Of a stretch of 64,000 nucleotides of DNA, positions 28,465-37,613 are shown one piece after another. Every line of letters starts with the position of its first letter. Position 1 is the stretch's first letter. Under the pieces are notes generated by a model, which did not search any database, was not told the DNA's origin, and saw only the letters and a program-made list of their open reading frames with translations. A program made the translations under genes and the position numbers. This stretch comes from Candidatus Methanomethylophilaceae archaeon (lineage in GTDB: Archaea > Thermoplasmatota > Thermoplasmata > Methanomassiliicoccales > Methanomethylophilaceae): the NCBI GenBank assembly GCA_944320485.1, contig CALUHQ010000050.1, positions 1 to 64,000 on the forward strand, written 5' to 3'.

Positions 28465-31400
28465 TCAGAGGAACCTCGTGACGAGGATGACGATCATGAC
28501 GATCATGACGATAGCGATCAGGACGTATCTCCAATCGATGTCCCACCCGTCGTCGGGCTCATCCACCTGAGCTTCCACGACTGTGATCGTGAAGTCGGTG
28601 GTCACAGGTTCTGTATTGCTGTCAAGACCGATGGTCAGGGTAATCTCGTAGATTCCGGTCTCCATGGGGGCCCCCTTCAGAATATGTCCATCAAAAGTCA
28701 ACCAGCCCTCGGCTCCATGGATTCCGGTGATCACGGCGTCGACAGGGTGGATTCCCAGCGGAATGGAATACGTCTCTCCGACGATCCACGTCATGTTGGG
28801 AACGAGCTCGATGGACAGCGGTTCATCCTCCTTCTCCTGGGGTTCGTCTCCGGTTATTTCACCGGTAACGGCACCGTTGTTGATGGTGTAAACCACTCCG
28901 TCATTGTCAATCGGAGCAGAGACCGTGCCGTACACGTTCATCTTCCCCTTTACGATCATTCCCGTGGTTCCGCTGATCTCGGAATCCTTTCCAACAGTGA
29001 ACGTCGAACCTTCGGAGACCGTCAGTTCGGATCCACCGAGGTCGAGATCCCCGACAGTCCTTCCGTTCCCATCGATGACCATGGCTCCGCTAACGACAGA
29101 ACCAGACATCACGACAGAACCCAGACTGAGTGTGAATGCATCCTCACCCGGAACGACATCCGTGAGGACGATGGAATCCATCATGTTGCTTCCGAAATAG
29201 ACCTTCCCTTCGACGGAACCATCACTGTGGATCTCGAGAGAACCGTTGACGGTCATCGTTTCGGTCTCAGGGATCAGAAGGGCGCCATTGAAGGTGACTG
29301 CCATACGACCGTTGACGACGAGGTCTCCTGCAACAGTGAACACGTTGTCGGCGGAAGCGGCATCCCAGAGGACGATGTCCGTGATGTCGGAGATGTCTAT
29401 GCCACCCTCGGAACCGATGGTGACATCCTCCATAGCGTTGAACAGGACCTTGTTAGTCCTAGAACAGTCGATGAAGGTGAACCCGTCGATCTCCAGGTCT
29501 GTGTTTCCATCGACGTCCGCGCTGAGCGGGCACGCATCGTTGCCGTTGAAATCGAAGGTCACATCGCTGATGATGATGGATCCAGTCTCGGGCATCTGGT
29601 TGACGTAGATACCGCGGTCGGCGACCGCGTCGGCGCCGTCGATGAGAATAGTGACACCGTATACGGACGCGGAACCCGCGAGTCCGGTCTCGAAGTTGAT
29701 CGCACCGCCGTTGGATGCGACGTCGGAGATGTCCAGCGTCACGCCACTCACGCTTCCAGAGCCGATTATACTGATCAGGTTCACGGTGCCTTCCGCGGAG
29801 ACGATGGTTCCGCTTCCCGTGATCGAACCGCCGGTGACATTGATGGCCAAGGTCGTGAGCGTCCCGTCCCCGACGGTGTCGGTGACGTTCAGTTCACCGG
29901 CGACCGTGATGGTGCCGAGAACCATGTCGTATCCGTTCAGGTCGATGGTCAGACCGGAGTCCGCGGGGATCGTCAGGGTCACGTCGGCTGTGTCGGGGAT
30001 GTTGGCCGTCAGGGTGAGGGTGTCGCCGTCTGCGGTGGCGAAGTCCCCTGCGATGTTGATCAGTACGAGGGCGTCCTCGACGGATGCGAAGGGGATGCCC
30101 GCGATGACCAGGGCGGGGGCATCGGTGTCTGCGACAACGATGTGGTATCCCACGTATTCGTAGCACGCCATACCCTCAGCGAGGAACGATGACACGTCGG
30201 ACGAGAATATTCCGCCCTCGACGACGACCTTCTGGCCGTCTACGGCGGGGCCGTCCCCGAGGTTGATGATCATGCCCCCTCCGACGGAATCGGACACTGT
30301 GAAGTTCTTGTTGTAGGAGTCGATGAGCTCGCTGTCCAGGTCCCCGAGGGCCGTGTGGCCAGCCAGATCGAGGGACACGTTGTCCTTGTTGACCAGGATG
30401 TATGCGTCGAGACTTACGTCATCCACGAGAACGACCTCGGCGCTGGCCGCGCTCCTGAGCGCGTCGTACAGGGAGGTCCAGTAGACGTTGCCGGTCCTCG
30501 CGACGGCGGCGGACACGTCATCCGTTATAGCATACACCCCGTCATCCACCAGGCAGAGCACATCGTCGGCGAGATAGGGCGCAGGGGTCCTGGCGAACGA
30601 CCCGCCGTTAACGACGATGGATGCCACCTCGGGATTCAGGGTCACCGTGCGGTTGTCCCCGGAGGTGTCTGTGCCCCCGACGTAGGTGTTGATGGCGGAG
30701 CCAGAGTTGAACTCGCCTCCTTCGATGATGATGCTCGGTGCGTTCTCCGCGGGGGACGCCACGGGAGCGTAGTTCCAGGCGTAGACCTGGGCGGCGAACG
30801 TTCCGTCGATGATGGTAATCTGGGATGCGGGAGAATCGGGTTCGGTCAGTCCCACGACGATTCCGGAGAACATCCCATCGCGGATGGTCATGGTTCCCCA
30901 GTTCTGTACGGAGTATGCGGACTGCTTGCTGTTGACGAAGCTTCCGTCGTGGATCTCCACGGTCCCTGTCTCCTCGTTCTTCAGCACGATGTCGAGCCCT
31001 GCGTCGAAGGTCCCCCCGTTGACGGTCAGGGTACCGAAGTTGTCGATCATCGAGGACATCTGGGAAGGCGCGGACTTGCTGACCGTTGCACCAGCGGAGA
31101 CGGTCATGGACCCGTTGTTCTGGATCACGTAGTAGGAGTTCCCGATGGCCTCGGCGGAGCGTGTGACGGTCCCGCCGTTCAGGTTCAGGGTACCGTCGTT
31201 GACGATGGCGGCCCTGCCGTTAGAGGTGTTGTCGATGATCCCTCCCCCGACTGAATCGGTGACGGTCAGAGAGGAACCCTCGGAGACGTGGATGGTGTCG
31301 AAGTCCCCTCCGTTGGCGATGGTGTTGCCGGCGAGGTCGATGGACATGTTGCCATCGACATTGATGGTCGAACCCACGGTCCAGTCGTTAGAGAGTGTGA

Positions 31401-32391
31401 AATCACCCGCTGTAACAGAGTAGACCCCGGTCCCCTCGGAGACGGTGCCCTCCATGACAAGCGCATCAACCGCGTCGGCGGACAGGGTGAAGACCAACAG
31501 GCCCTCGTTTCCGTCGACAGTCCCATTACGGTAAGCGACGGTGGCCCCGTTGGCCCCGGTGGAAACGGTGAGGTCGTAAGCCTGGGTGTAAGTCCTGGCT
31601 GTGCCGTCAGAGTTGGGACTGGATCCGATGACGATGTCAGCCATGGGGCTCTTTCCACCCTCTCCTGCGGTGATGTCGAACGTGCATCCGGAGATGGAGA
31701 CGGAATCGATGGTTGCCGCTGTCGAGGTGAGGATGTCCGTGGAGGTGTCATCGGTTTCATCCGTTCCCCCGCGCTGGGTGATCTTGATGGGGGAGTTGCC
31801 GCCGGAGACGCCTGCGAACGCTGTGTCCTCGATGACAATCACAGCGTTCTGGATTCCGCAGAGGTTGATGTCGAAGGCATAGTCCCCAGAGTACCATGTC
31901 TGCTCGCTGGTAGCGTTGTCATTGAACGAACACCCTGTGACGTTCAGGCTCTGGATGTTGGTAAGGTATACGCCCTTGGATGTGTAGCCCGATATGGAGA
32001 CGCCCTCCATGGTGAGATTCACTGGACGGACGTCGTCGTTCTGGTTCTGTCCGGTGACGGCCCTGGCCGTGGTGCCCTGGCCGTCCATGACGAGGTCTTT
32101 CAGAACCACTGTGTATGCTCCCTCGGAAGTCCCCTGGGCGTCGAGATTGATTGCCCCTCTTATCGTATGTCCCTGACCATCGATGATCAGGTCCTCCGTT
32201 ATCGTAGGAGTCGTCGTCAGTACGTAGTCCGCGTCGAGGGTGATAATTCCACCCTCGGCGAGGGCCAGAAAATCCTCCGCCGCGATGTCCTGGTATGTCG
32301 CACCCTCCGCGTCGATGCCGGGTACGGCCACGACGAGCAGGGTTGCAACCAATGCCAGCGACAGCACGGTCGTTTTTCCGATAATGTTCAT
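28465..32391 (-). CDS. 1308-residue secreted beta-helix adhesin-like protein, C-terminal anchor
   Basis: The start is ATG 32391 after CGGAGTTGAAAAC; a signal peptide follows (KTTVLSLALVATLLVVAVPG, cleavage likely near AEG). The body is long and repetitive with turns such as LIIDGQGHTIRG, LTVTDSVGGGIIDNTSNGRA and LTVNGGTFDAG, typical of right-handed beta-helix (Pectate-lyase or polymorphic-outer-membrane-like) adhesins of methanogens. Near the end SIELVPNMTWIVGETYSIPL and TGIYEITLTIGLDS look like a putative Ig (He_PIG) domain. DWRYVLIAIVMIVMIVILVT is the anchor. Three small membrane proteins follow in the operon. Role inferred: host or neighbour contact. Confidence 0.8.
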   Translation of the reverse strand: MNIIGKTTVLSLALVATLLVVAVPGIDAEGATYQDIAAEDFLALAEGGIITLDADYVLTTTPTITEDLIIDGQGHTIRGAINLDAQGTSEGAYTVVLKDLVMDGQGTTARAVTGQNQNDDVRPVNLTMEGVSISGYTSKGVYLTNIQSLNVTGCSFNDNATSEQTWYSGDYAFDINLCGIQNAVIVIEDTAFAGVSGGNSPIKITQRGGTDETDDTSTDILTSTAATIDSVSISGCTFDITAGEGGKSPMADIVIGSSPNSDGTARTYTQAYDLTVSTGANGATVAYRNGTVDGNEGLLVFTLSADAVDALVMEGTVSEGTGVYSVTAGDFTLSNDWTVGSTINVDGNMSIDLAGNTIANGGDFDTIHVSEGSSLTVTDSVGGGIIDNTSNGRAAIVNDGTLNLNGGTVTRSAEAIGNSYYVIQNNGSMTVSAGATVSKSAPSQMSSMIDNFGTLTVNGGTFDAGLDIVLKNEETGTVEIHDGSFVNSKQSAYSVQNWGTMTIRDGMFSGIVVGLTEPDSPASQITIIDGTFAAQVYAWNYAPVASPAENAPSIIIEGGEFNSGSAINTYVGGTDTSGDNRTVTLNPEVASIVVNGGSFARTPAPYLADDVLCLVDDGVYAITDDVSAAVARTGNVYWTSLYDALRSAASAEVVLVDDVSLDAYILVNKDNVSLDLAGHTALGDLDSELIDSYNKNFTVSDSVGGGMIINLGDGPAVDGQKVVVEGGIFSSDVSSFLAEGMACYEYVGYHIVVADTDAPALVIAGIPFASVEDALVLINIAGDFATADGDTLTLTANIPDTADVTLTIPADSGLTIDLNGYDMVLGTITVAGELNVTDTVGDGTLTTLAINVTGGSITGSGTIVSAEGTVNLISIIGSGSVSGVTLDISDVASNGGAINFETGLAGSASVYGVTILIDGADAVADRGIYVNQMPETGSIIISDVTFDFNGNDACPLSADVDGNTDLEIDGFTFIDCSRTNKVLFNAMEDVTIGSEGGIDISDITDIVLWDAASADNVFTVAGDLVVNGRMAVTFNGALLIPETETMTVNGSLEIHSDGSVEGKVYFGSNMMDSIVLTDVVPGEDAFTLSLGSVVMSGSVVSGAMVIDGNGRTVGDLDLGGSELTVSEGSTFTVGKDSEISGTTGMIVKGKMNVYGTVSAPIDNDGVVYTINNGAVTGEITGDEPQEKEDEPLSIELVPNMTWIVGETYSIPLGIHPVDAVITGIHGAEGWLTFDGHILKGAPMETGIYEITLTIGLDSNTEPVTTDFTITVVEAQVDEPDDGWDIDWRYVLIAIVMIVMIVILVTRFL

Positions 32392-32504
32392 GTTTTCAAC
32401 TCCGAACGCGGCCGGGGATCGGTTCGGAGAACGTCCCCGACCGCCAGTCCACTGTCCGTGGACGGTTCGCATTCGGGTAGATGGGTTTTGAACGGGGACC
32501 TGGG

Positions 32505-32546
32505 AAGCGATTGAGTAATGATGCAAACCGATAACGCTTATAAAGG
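32505..32546. promoter_or_regulatory. Shared-type promoter for the adhesin operon, possibly bidirectional
   Basis: Leftward: CTTTATAAGC (32537-32546) followed by GTTATCGGTTTGCATCATTA; start near 32515, leader about 125 nt. Rightward: CTTATAAAGG lies about 30-50 nt before GTG 32572 and ATG 32593 of the plus gene. Confidence 0.6.
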
Positions 32547-32592
32547 CGGTCACAAAAGGTTATCTTAGCCCGTGGGCTCCACCCTGCTGAAC

Positions 32593-33234
32593 ATGGATGT
32601 CGGCATGGCGTGTGCTATTATCTCGGCGATCATAGTGGTCGTCGTCCCGATCGGTCGGTTCGCTGGTATACAAGGGCTAGGCAAACTGATCTTCCTCGAC
32701 AGTCCGGTCGGCGCCCTGTCATTCGCGTTCTCGGCCTATCAGACGTTGGACAGCCTTCCGCTGGCCATGATATTCTCACTGGCGGCGGCAATAACCGTCG
32801 CCAGATACGTGTGGGAATGGCACAGCCTCCTCGCCCCGATAACCGTGGTCATGGTCTGGGTGGCTGTGATTCTCGGTGTCAATCTTCTGGATGTCGGAGA
32901 GTTCGTCGCATCCATCGAGTTCTACCCCGCTGTGAGGACACTGCTGATCACCGGAACCGTCCTCTCGATGATATTGGCCGCACTGTACGGCATCGGAGTC
33001 CTCTACGAGGGCGTGATCTCCCATCATCTGGAGCGCGGAAGACGCCGATCGAGGATGCCCGGCATCAAGCGTGTCGATTCCCACCAGCACATCATGTGCA
33101 TGAACATGGAGAACGTGAAAAGGAAAATTCCCGAGTCAGAGGCAGGGGCAACGCATCCGACAAGCCATGTCAGCATAATCAGCACGGTACCGTACTCCTC
33201 GCACCATACCTCCATCCATCCTTTGGTCAGATGA
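32593..33234 (+). CDS. Multi-TM membrane protein
   Basis: A 213-residue protein. Hydrophobic segments: MACAIISAIIVVVVPIG, LSFAFSAYQTLDSLPLAMIF, ITVVMVWVAVILGVNLL and LLITGTVLSMILAALYGIGV. The last 65 residues are polar and overlap, on the other strand, the end of 33024-33479 by 211 bp. GTG 32572 is an alternative, leaderless start seven codons earlier. No family recognised. The overlap makes the true C-terminus uncertain, but the frame has a single stop at 33232-33234. Confidence 0.6.
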   Translation: MDVGMACAIISAIIVVVVPIGRFAGIQGLGKLIFLDSPVGALSFAFSAYQTLDSLPLAMIFSLAAAITVARYVWEWHSLLAPITVVMVWVAVILGVNLLDVGEFVASIEFYPAVRTLLITGTVLSMILAALYGIGVLYEGVISHHLERGRRRSRMPGIKRVDSHQHIMCMNMENVKRKIPESEAGATHPTSHVSIISTVPYSSHHTSIHPLVR

Positions 33235-33479
33235 GGAATACGCCACGCATCGACACGGACATCCGTTGTGAGTTCAACAGTTCCCCGTACTCCGAGATGT
33301 GCCATGCCGCGAAGGATCCACAACTGGAACGCGATGGCCGGGACGCATATCGCCATCATGACCGGATCGGTTGTGGAAGAAAGGAACCCGATGACGTACA
33401 GCGAGATGCCGACCAACGTGTACCAGAACATTCTGGGAACATACCTCAGCGTAATGTCGCTGTGCGAAGAGAAAACCAT
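33024..33479 (-). CDS. Four-TM membrane protein
   Basis: A 151-residue protein from ATG 33479 (MVFSSHSDITLRYVPRMFWY). Helices: FWYTLVGISLYVIGFLS, VMMAICVPAIAFQLWIL, TVLIMLTWLVGCVAPA and IFLFTFSMFMHMMCWW. The upstream in-frame ATG near 33554 would lie inside the TATA box at about 33553-33558, so this start is preferred. Promoter of the shared type at 33520-33562. It is convergent with and overlaps 32593-33234. Unknown function. Confidence 0.6.
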   Translation of the reverse strand: MVFSSHSDITLRYVPRMFWYTLVGISLYVIGFLSSTTDPVMMAICVPAIAFQLWILRGMAHLGVRGTVELTTDVRVDAWRIPHLTKGWMEVWCEEYGTVLIMLTWLVGCVAPASDSGIFLFTFSMFMHMMCWWESTRLMPGILDRRLPRSR

Positions 33480-33519
33480 CTCAGACCCCGAGAGACATCG
33501 GACTGCGGGATTTAGCGAG

Positions 33520-33562
33520 GGATGCGACGTACCATCACTCGAAACCGAAACCACTTATAACT
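33520..33562. promoter_or_regulatory. Shared-type promoter between 33024-33479 (-) and 33605 (+)
   Basis: AGTTATAAGTG near 33551-33561 is followed leftward by GTTTCGGTTTCGAGTGATGG; leader about 50 nt. The same palindromic TTATAA is about 50 nt before ATG 33605 on the plus strand, so it may fire in both directions. Confidence 0.55.
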
Positions 33563-33604
33563 CGGACATAAGCATTAATCGATGGAGGGCGATGGAGCTT
33601 GAGC

Positions 33605-33979
33605 ATGAAGGCCATAAACTACGCCCACTTCCAAATCAGCATCCCCAGCAGGCTGGTGGCGGACGCGGAACGCATCGTCTTGGACAGGAAACTCCACCTC
33701 GACGTGGCCGATCTGATCTGCGACGGTTCAAGGAGGCTTCTAGATCTTCTTGAAGGGAAGGCGCCGAGCGAGAAGTGGTTCATGGTTCAGAAGTACCTGC
33801 CCAGATTCCACGAGAAGGTTCTGAGGATCACTGTACGGATGCCTCCCGGTTTGCTTGATGCCGTGGATGCCGTGGAGGGAATCGATAGAGACGCTGTGAT
33901 CATCGCCGCGCTGGCCCTGGCTCTGAGAGTTTATGACACCGACGCAGGAAGATTCTCGACACATCAAATAATATACTGA
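33605..33979 (+). CDS. Tandem ribbon-helix-helix-like protein
   Basis: A 124-residue protein from ATG 33605 (behind GATGGAGCTTGAGC; an upstream TTG is rejected). Two units: FQISIPSRLVADAERIVLDR (about 9-28) with VADLICDGSRRLLDLLEG, and LRITVRMPPGLLDAVDAVEG (about 73-92) with VIIAALALALRVY. Each gives a beta strand then two helices. It has the same two-unit design as 1294-1599 and 33997-34401 and stands just before the latter. Likely a transcription regulator of the element; target unknown. Confidence 0.65.
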   Translation: MKAINYAHFQISIPSRLVADAERIVLDRKLHLDVADLICDGSRRLLDLLEGKAPSEKWFMVQKYLPRFHEKVLRITVRMPPGLLDAVDAVEGIDRDAVIIAALALALRVYDTDAGRFSTHQIIY

Positions 33980-33996
33980 GCCAGCATCCAGCCAAT

Positions 33997-34401
33997 ATGA
34001 CCCTGCTCAAAACAATAATGGCGGTCGTACCCAAGACGGTCGCCGAGGATCTGGAATACTATGCGGACGAGTCGGGACTCTACACCGACGCCGGCGAGAT
34101 GGCCACGGAATCGGTCCGCCTCATGCTCATAGATGTCACAGCGGGATTCACTGACGAACTGGACAACATCTATGTTGAGTACATGGCGGTCCGCGAGAAC
34201 GGACTCGATTCTGCACGCATCACAATCAGAATGACCGAGAGCATGGCCGCCGATCTGGAGAGACTGATCCCGACTACAGGCTATGACCTCGACAAGTTCG
34301 CGGGCATGGCCCTGATGAGGAGGATCAACGAGGTTGCCATGTACTTCGATGACAGAAGCGAGAGATTCGGAACTGACAAAGAGCGAAACAATAAGTCCTG
34401 A
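33997..34401 (+). CDS. Tandem ribbon-helix-helix-like protein
   Basis: A 134-residue protein. Units: LLKTIMAVVPKTVAEDLEYY with AGEMATESVRLMLID, and ARITIRMTESMAADLERLIP with DKFAGMALMRRINEV. Start ATG 33997 has no ribosome site; AATAATATACTG about 25 nt upstream could drive a leaderless message, or it is read with 33605-33979. A later ATG at 34018 is possible. Probably a sister regulator; hetero-oligomer formation with the neighbour is a guess. Confidence 0.65.
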   Translation: MTLLKTIMAVVPKTVAEDLEYYADESGLYTDAGEMATESVRLMLIDVTAGFTDELDNIYVEYMAVRENGLDSARITIRMTESMAADLERLIPTTGYDLDKFAGMALMRRINEVAMYFDDRSERFGTDKERNNKS

Positions 34402-34514
34402 CGAAACCAATATCGCCGTGGCGGCGGGACTTGCAGAACATCCCATCCCTTCTCATCCCGCCGTCACCAATCCGAACTCATCAGATGCTCGAATGTCATG
34501 TGCAAAACACAAAA

Positions 34515-34802
34515 TCAATTCCCATCATCGATGAGATCACAACAAATTCTCAGATGTTTCGCTGTTTCAATCCCTTTGGGTGTCAGCCTGTACCATCTTC
34601 CCCGGGATCTCTCGACCTCGAAGGGTTCTATAATCCCTGCGTCCATCAGCAAGGTCACCTTGTCACGGATGATGTAATAGCTGTTGCTCAGGACAAGGAA
34701 GTCGCTCTCCCTGCGGTCCGACTCGGCCAGCATGACGATCATGCCTACGATGTGCCTCTCGGACAGCAGCTCGACGCCATTCATGGATGTGTGATATTCC
34801 AT
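34515..34802 (-). CDS. Winged-helix transcription regulator
   Basis: A 95-residue protein from ATG 34802 (MEYHTSMNGVELLSERHIVG). The order ERHIVGMIVMLAESDRRESD, SYYIIRDKVTLLMDAGIIEP, SRGRWYRLTPKGIETAKHL gives helix, recognition helix and wing, as in MarR/PadR-like or archaeal winged-helix proteins (L-T-P-K-G-x-E is typical). ATG is about 25 nt after a TATA-like ACATAAAAAC, hence leaderless. A repeated TGTGATnTnCCATGTG operator overlaps this promoter. It is divergent from the zinc-ribbon membrane gene at 34893. Confidence 0.75.
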   Translation of the reverse strand: MEYHTSMNGVELLSERHIVGMIVMLAESDRRESDFLVLSNSYYIIRDKVTLLMDAGIIEPFEVERSRGRWYRLTPKGIETAKHLRICCDLIDDGN

Positions 34803-34837
34803 GTGGAAAAATCCGTTTTTATGTGATGTGCCATGTG
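34790..34837. promoter_or_regulatory. Two direct TGTGATnTnCCATGTG operator-like sites
   Basis: TGTGATATTCCATGTG at 34790-34805 and TGTGATGTGCCATGTG at 34822-34837 are 16-bp direct repeats 32 bp apart (three helical turns). The first covers the start codon of the winged-helix gene, the second the region between the two divergent TATA boxes. Autorepression is the likely reading. Confidence 0.6.
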
Positions 34838-34892
34838 CATTTTGCCACATCTGATAAATAGCGCCTGGCACGATGCTCTTTTGAGGGAAAGC

Positions 34893-35633
34893 ATGGTGTT
34901 CTGCAACAAGTGTGGGAAAGATAACCCCGCCGAATCCGAGTTCTGCATCTTCTGCGGAGCCAAGATGGATCAGCCCGTTTCAATCGTAAGGATTTGCCAG
35001 AAGTGCGGATCCGAAAATCCAGATGAGGCGACATACTGCCTGAAATGCGGAAGCTCGTTGACCGTATATGGACCCGGAGAGGATGAGGTCATGTCAAAGC
35101 TGAGTCCTCTGGAACAGGCGACGACCAGGAACCTTACTAAGGAGAAGTGTCAGAGGTACCGTGCACCGGCGATTATTCTGAGCCTGATTTCGGGATTCAC
35201 TATACTGATAATGCTGTTTGCGGTTAATGTCGAACTTGTATACGGGCCAGGTGCAATGATAGAATTGAGTACAAATGAAACGCTGTACCATATTGTTTCA
35301 GAAATGGGTGCTCAATCTGTATTGTCGGAAAATATTTTGAGTATCCTCTTCTGGATGGCCGCATTGTTGGCTGTTGTTGGGTTGTTCATACCATTAGTAT
35401 CATTTTTCTCTGGTTTTATTGGTTTTTTCATGATGATGCTGATGACGAGCATTACCGTGGATGTGTCTATTCTAGATGTTAACGCGGAAGTACCCTTTGG
35501 ATTCCCCATAGCAGTCATGTTTATCGCAATGATCATCTCTGGGATTGCAGCAGGTTGTTCCAACTACTATGGTGTTCAATTTAGAACAGTAAAGGGGAAG
35601 GCGTGCATTCAAGAATACTGCCCGTTCTGCTGA
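34893..35633 (+). CDS. Zinc-ribbon multi-TM membrane protein
   Basis: A 246-residue protein from ATG 34893 after GAGGGAAAGC. Two zinc ribbons: VFCNKCGKDNPAESEFCIFC and ICQKCGSENPDEATYCLKCG (C-x-x-C pairs). Four hydrophobic helices follow (IILSLISGFTILIMLFAV; ILFWMAALLAVVGLFIPLV; FFSGFIGFFMMMLMTSI; IAVMFIAMIISGIAAGC). This zinc-ribbon plus membrane design is common in Thermoplasmata methanogens with no known role. The gene is more AT-rich than its surroundings and probably of separate origin. Confidence 0.75.
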   Translation: MVFCNKCGKDNPAESEFCIFCGAKMDQPVSIVRICQKCGSENPDEATYCLKCGSSLTVYGPGEDEVMSKLSPLEQATTRNLTKEKCQRYRAPAIILSLISGFTILIMLFAVNVELVYGPGAMIELSTNETLYHIVSEMGAQSVLSENILSILFWMAALLAVVGLFIPLVSFFSGFIGFFMMMLMTSITVDVSILDVNAEVPFGFPIAVMFIAMIISGIAAGCSNYYGVQFRTVKGKACIQEYCPFC

Positions 35634-35647
35634 TTCGAATGTAAATT

Positions 35648-35663
35648 GGGGGTTAAATCCCCC
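35648..35663. terminator. Hairpin GGGGG-TTAAAT-CCCCC between convergent genes
   Basis: A 5-bp perfect stem with loop TTAAAT lies between the ends of 34893-35633 (+) and 35673-37613 (-). It could end both transcripts. Confidence 0.5.
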
Positions 35664-35672
35664 ATAAACTGT

Positions 35673-37613
35673 TTATGGAAGGTTTATGAACCATCCAAGG
35701 TACTTGTCAAGGAGATCTGCAATCGCATTTGCAAACACAAATCCGATTAGTATCAGAACTCCTCCGATGATGATTATCAGCCAGTTTCCTCTCGAAGCAC
35801 CATAGAGGAGAATTCCTGCACCTAACAGTATGAGAATCAGACGGATGATCTCTCCGAGGTCATTCTCCACTATGGGTTCCGGCGGATCGGGAATATCTGG
35901 AACATCGGGATCGATGAACTCTATTCCAGTTGCGTCCAGATGTAGCTTCGAGACAGGTTCACCACTATAGTACATCGATGATATGCTGAGACGTGCTCCG
36001 TCATCCAGGAAAATGAGATCCGCCGTATCTGGATTGCTGACGTCGAACGTGTTCAATGGCTTTCCTTCATCGGACCATATCATCACGAATCCCGTCTGAT
36101 TCACGGTGTTGTCTCCGACTTCCAGATCATAGTCCTGCGAGAATAGAGGTGTGAATATCACATCCTTGTATTCTACAGTCGTAGCTTTCTGGTTGCCGTC
36201 GACGTCCGTGAAGGTGTAGTCTGTGATGACGATGTCACCCCTACAGAACAGAGACATCGAGTCCATGGTCATTGTGTAGCTGTCCTTCTTGATCTCCTCG
36301 CCGTGTGTGTCCCAATACTCGTAGAGCTGTTGCATCGCGAGCGTGGTTATCATCATCTTCTGTTCGGAGGTCAAACGGACATTCTCATAGGTATCCGGAA
36401 CAACAAGTGTCGTCAGGTAAGCGGATGCCTCTCCCGCAAGGTCATACATCTCCCAGACAGCGATGGCACTGCTGTTCACATCGATCAATGTGGAGTATGT
36501 AGTGTTCAGGAGCATCTGGTATCTGGCAAGGACATCCGTTATGTCTACAGTCTGACTGTTCTCATCCTCTTTGACGATAATCTTCAGATTGACCTTGTCG
36601 TATGCCGTATCCCCATCAATAGTGACATCACATGAGGGCTTGTACTTGTTGTTGACCGTGCTTGAGTCTGGATCGTACTGCTGTTGGTAGTTGTACGCAG
36701 TGATGACGCGAGTCGTATCGTTCACCATCACAACCATTCCTGCGGACACATCGGCTCCACGAACATCGTAAACCTGTGTGATGTTTCCACAATATGTCAC
36801 ACCGGATTCAAGTTCATAGACTCCAGGAATGAAATCTGGTCCGAGATCGGTCCATTCACCGCCTTTGACATATGCGTTGTTTCCGCCAATCCCTGCGGGA
36901 GTGAGGACTGCGTCATCGGAAGCATAGATCTCGCCACCTGCGATATAGACGAGATTCTTGCTGGAATCCGCATCGCGGACAACACCGCCGACACGGATGT
37001 TGAATGGTTCTCCGGCAGAAGCGGAGATAGTCATCGAGCTATCGAAGGTCAATGCGAGTTTCAGCTTCCCATCGCCATAAGTCTCGACATACTGGTTCCA
37101 CTCTGTTGTACGGTTCCCAATGTCTTCCCAATGTGCATTGACCTGGGATGCGGCATTGTATAACAGAGTGCCGATATTCACATAGATCTCAGACCTTTCC
37201 AACACTTCAGATGTGTCATATTCCTTGTTCACATCCCAGAGTCCCGCACAGGTAATCTCTGCCTGCCTTATCCAGTGCTCCTCGGTAAGAGGCCACATGT
37301 TGGAATACTGTGAGAGGGAGTTCACATAATATTGAACGCCTGCTGACAAAGAGGAAGCTAGTATTCTGGCTTCATCTGCCCTACTTTGAATTTCGGTACT
37401 GTCATCGGGATGAAGGATGCCGTGAAGTGCGTATCCTGCGGCACCACCAGCTATAAAAGCCAGAACTGTCGAGATGATGGCAATTGTCATCGGATCTACG
37501 AAAGCATCAGTCTCCTCCACGACATCCTCATCGTTCACCATCACGACGGTCCCCGCCATCATGACGATCATCACTGAGGCGACGGCCATCAGTTTCTTTC
37601 TGGTCGGGTTCAT
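35673..37613 (-). CDS. Surface protein with N- and C-terminal membrane segments
   Basis: A 646-residue protein. Signal or anchor at 8-27 (LMAVASVMIVMMAGTVVMV); a second hydrophobic segment with Gly-rich AFIAGGAAGYALHGI near 53-67. A helical stretch (ARILASSLSAGVQYYVNSLS) and then beta-rich domains follow. Two C-terminal helices are IIRLILILLGAGILLYGAS and LIIIIGGVLILIGFVFANAI. No InlB repeats, unlike the three genes before it. A Gly-rich hydrophobic segment after the signal followed by a helical region recalls fusion proteins, but that is only a thought. Last gene of a four-gene operon with ATGA overlap. Confidence 0.7.
   Translation of the reverse strand: MNPTRKKLMAVASVMIVMMAGTVVMVNDEDVVEETDAFVDPMTIAIISTVLAFIAGGAAGYALHGILHPDDSTEIQSRADEARILASSLSAGVQYYVNSLSQYSNMWPLTEEHWIRQAEITCAGLWDVNKEYDTSEVLERSEIYVNIGTLLYNAASQVNAHWEDIGNRTTEWNQYVETYGDGKLKLALTFDSSMTISASAGEPFNIRVGGVVRDADSSKNLVYIAGGEIYASDDAVLTPAGIGGNNAYVKGGEWTDLGPDFIPGVYELESGVTYCGNITQVYDVRGADVSAGMVVMVNDTTRVITAYNYQQQYDPDSSTVNNKYKPSCDVTIDGDTAYDKVNLKIIVKEDENSQTVDITDVLARYQMLLNTTYSTLIDVNSSAIAVWEMYDLAGEASAYLTTLVVPDTYENVRLTSEQKMMITTLAMQQLYEYWDTHGEEIKKDSYTMTMDSMSLFCRGDIVITDYTFTDVDGNQKATTVEYKDVIFTPLFSQDYDLEVGDNTVNQTGFVMIWSDEGKPLNTFDVSNPDTADLIFLDDGARLSISSMYYSGEPVSKLHLDATGIEFIDPDVPDIPDPPEPIVENDLGEIIRLILILLGAGILLYGASRGNWLIIIIGGVLILIGFVFANAIADLLDKYLGWFINLP

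Noticed and set aside
28189-30192. 667-residue plus-strand frame under the adhesin
   Set aside because: Antisense shadow of the high-GC beta-helix gene; the product is Asp/Val/Gly-rich without domains.
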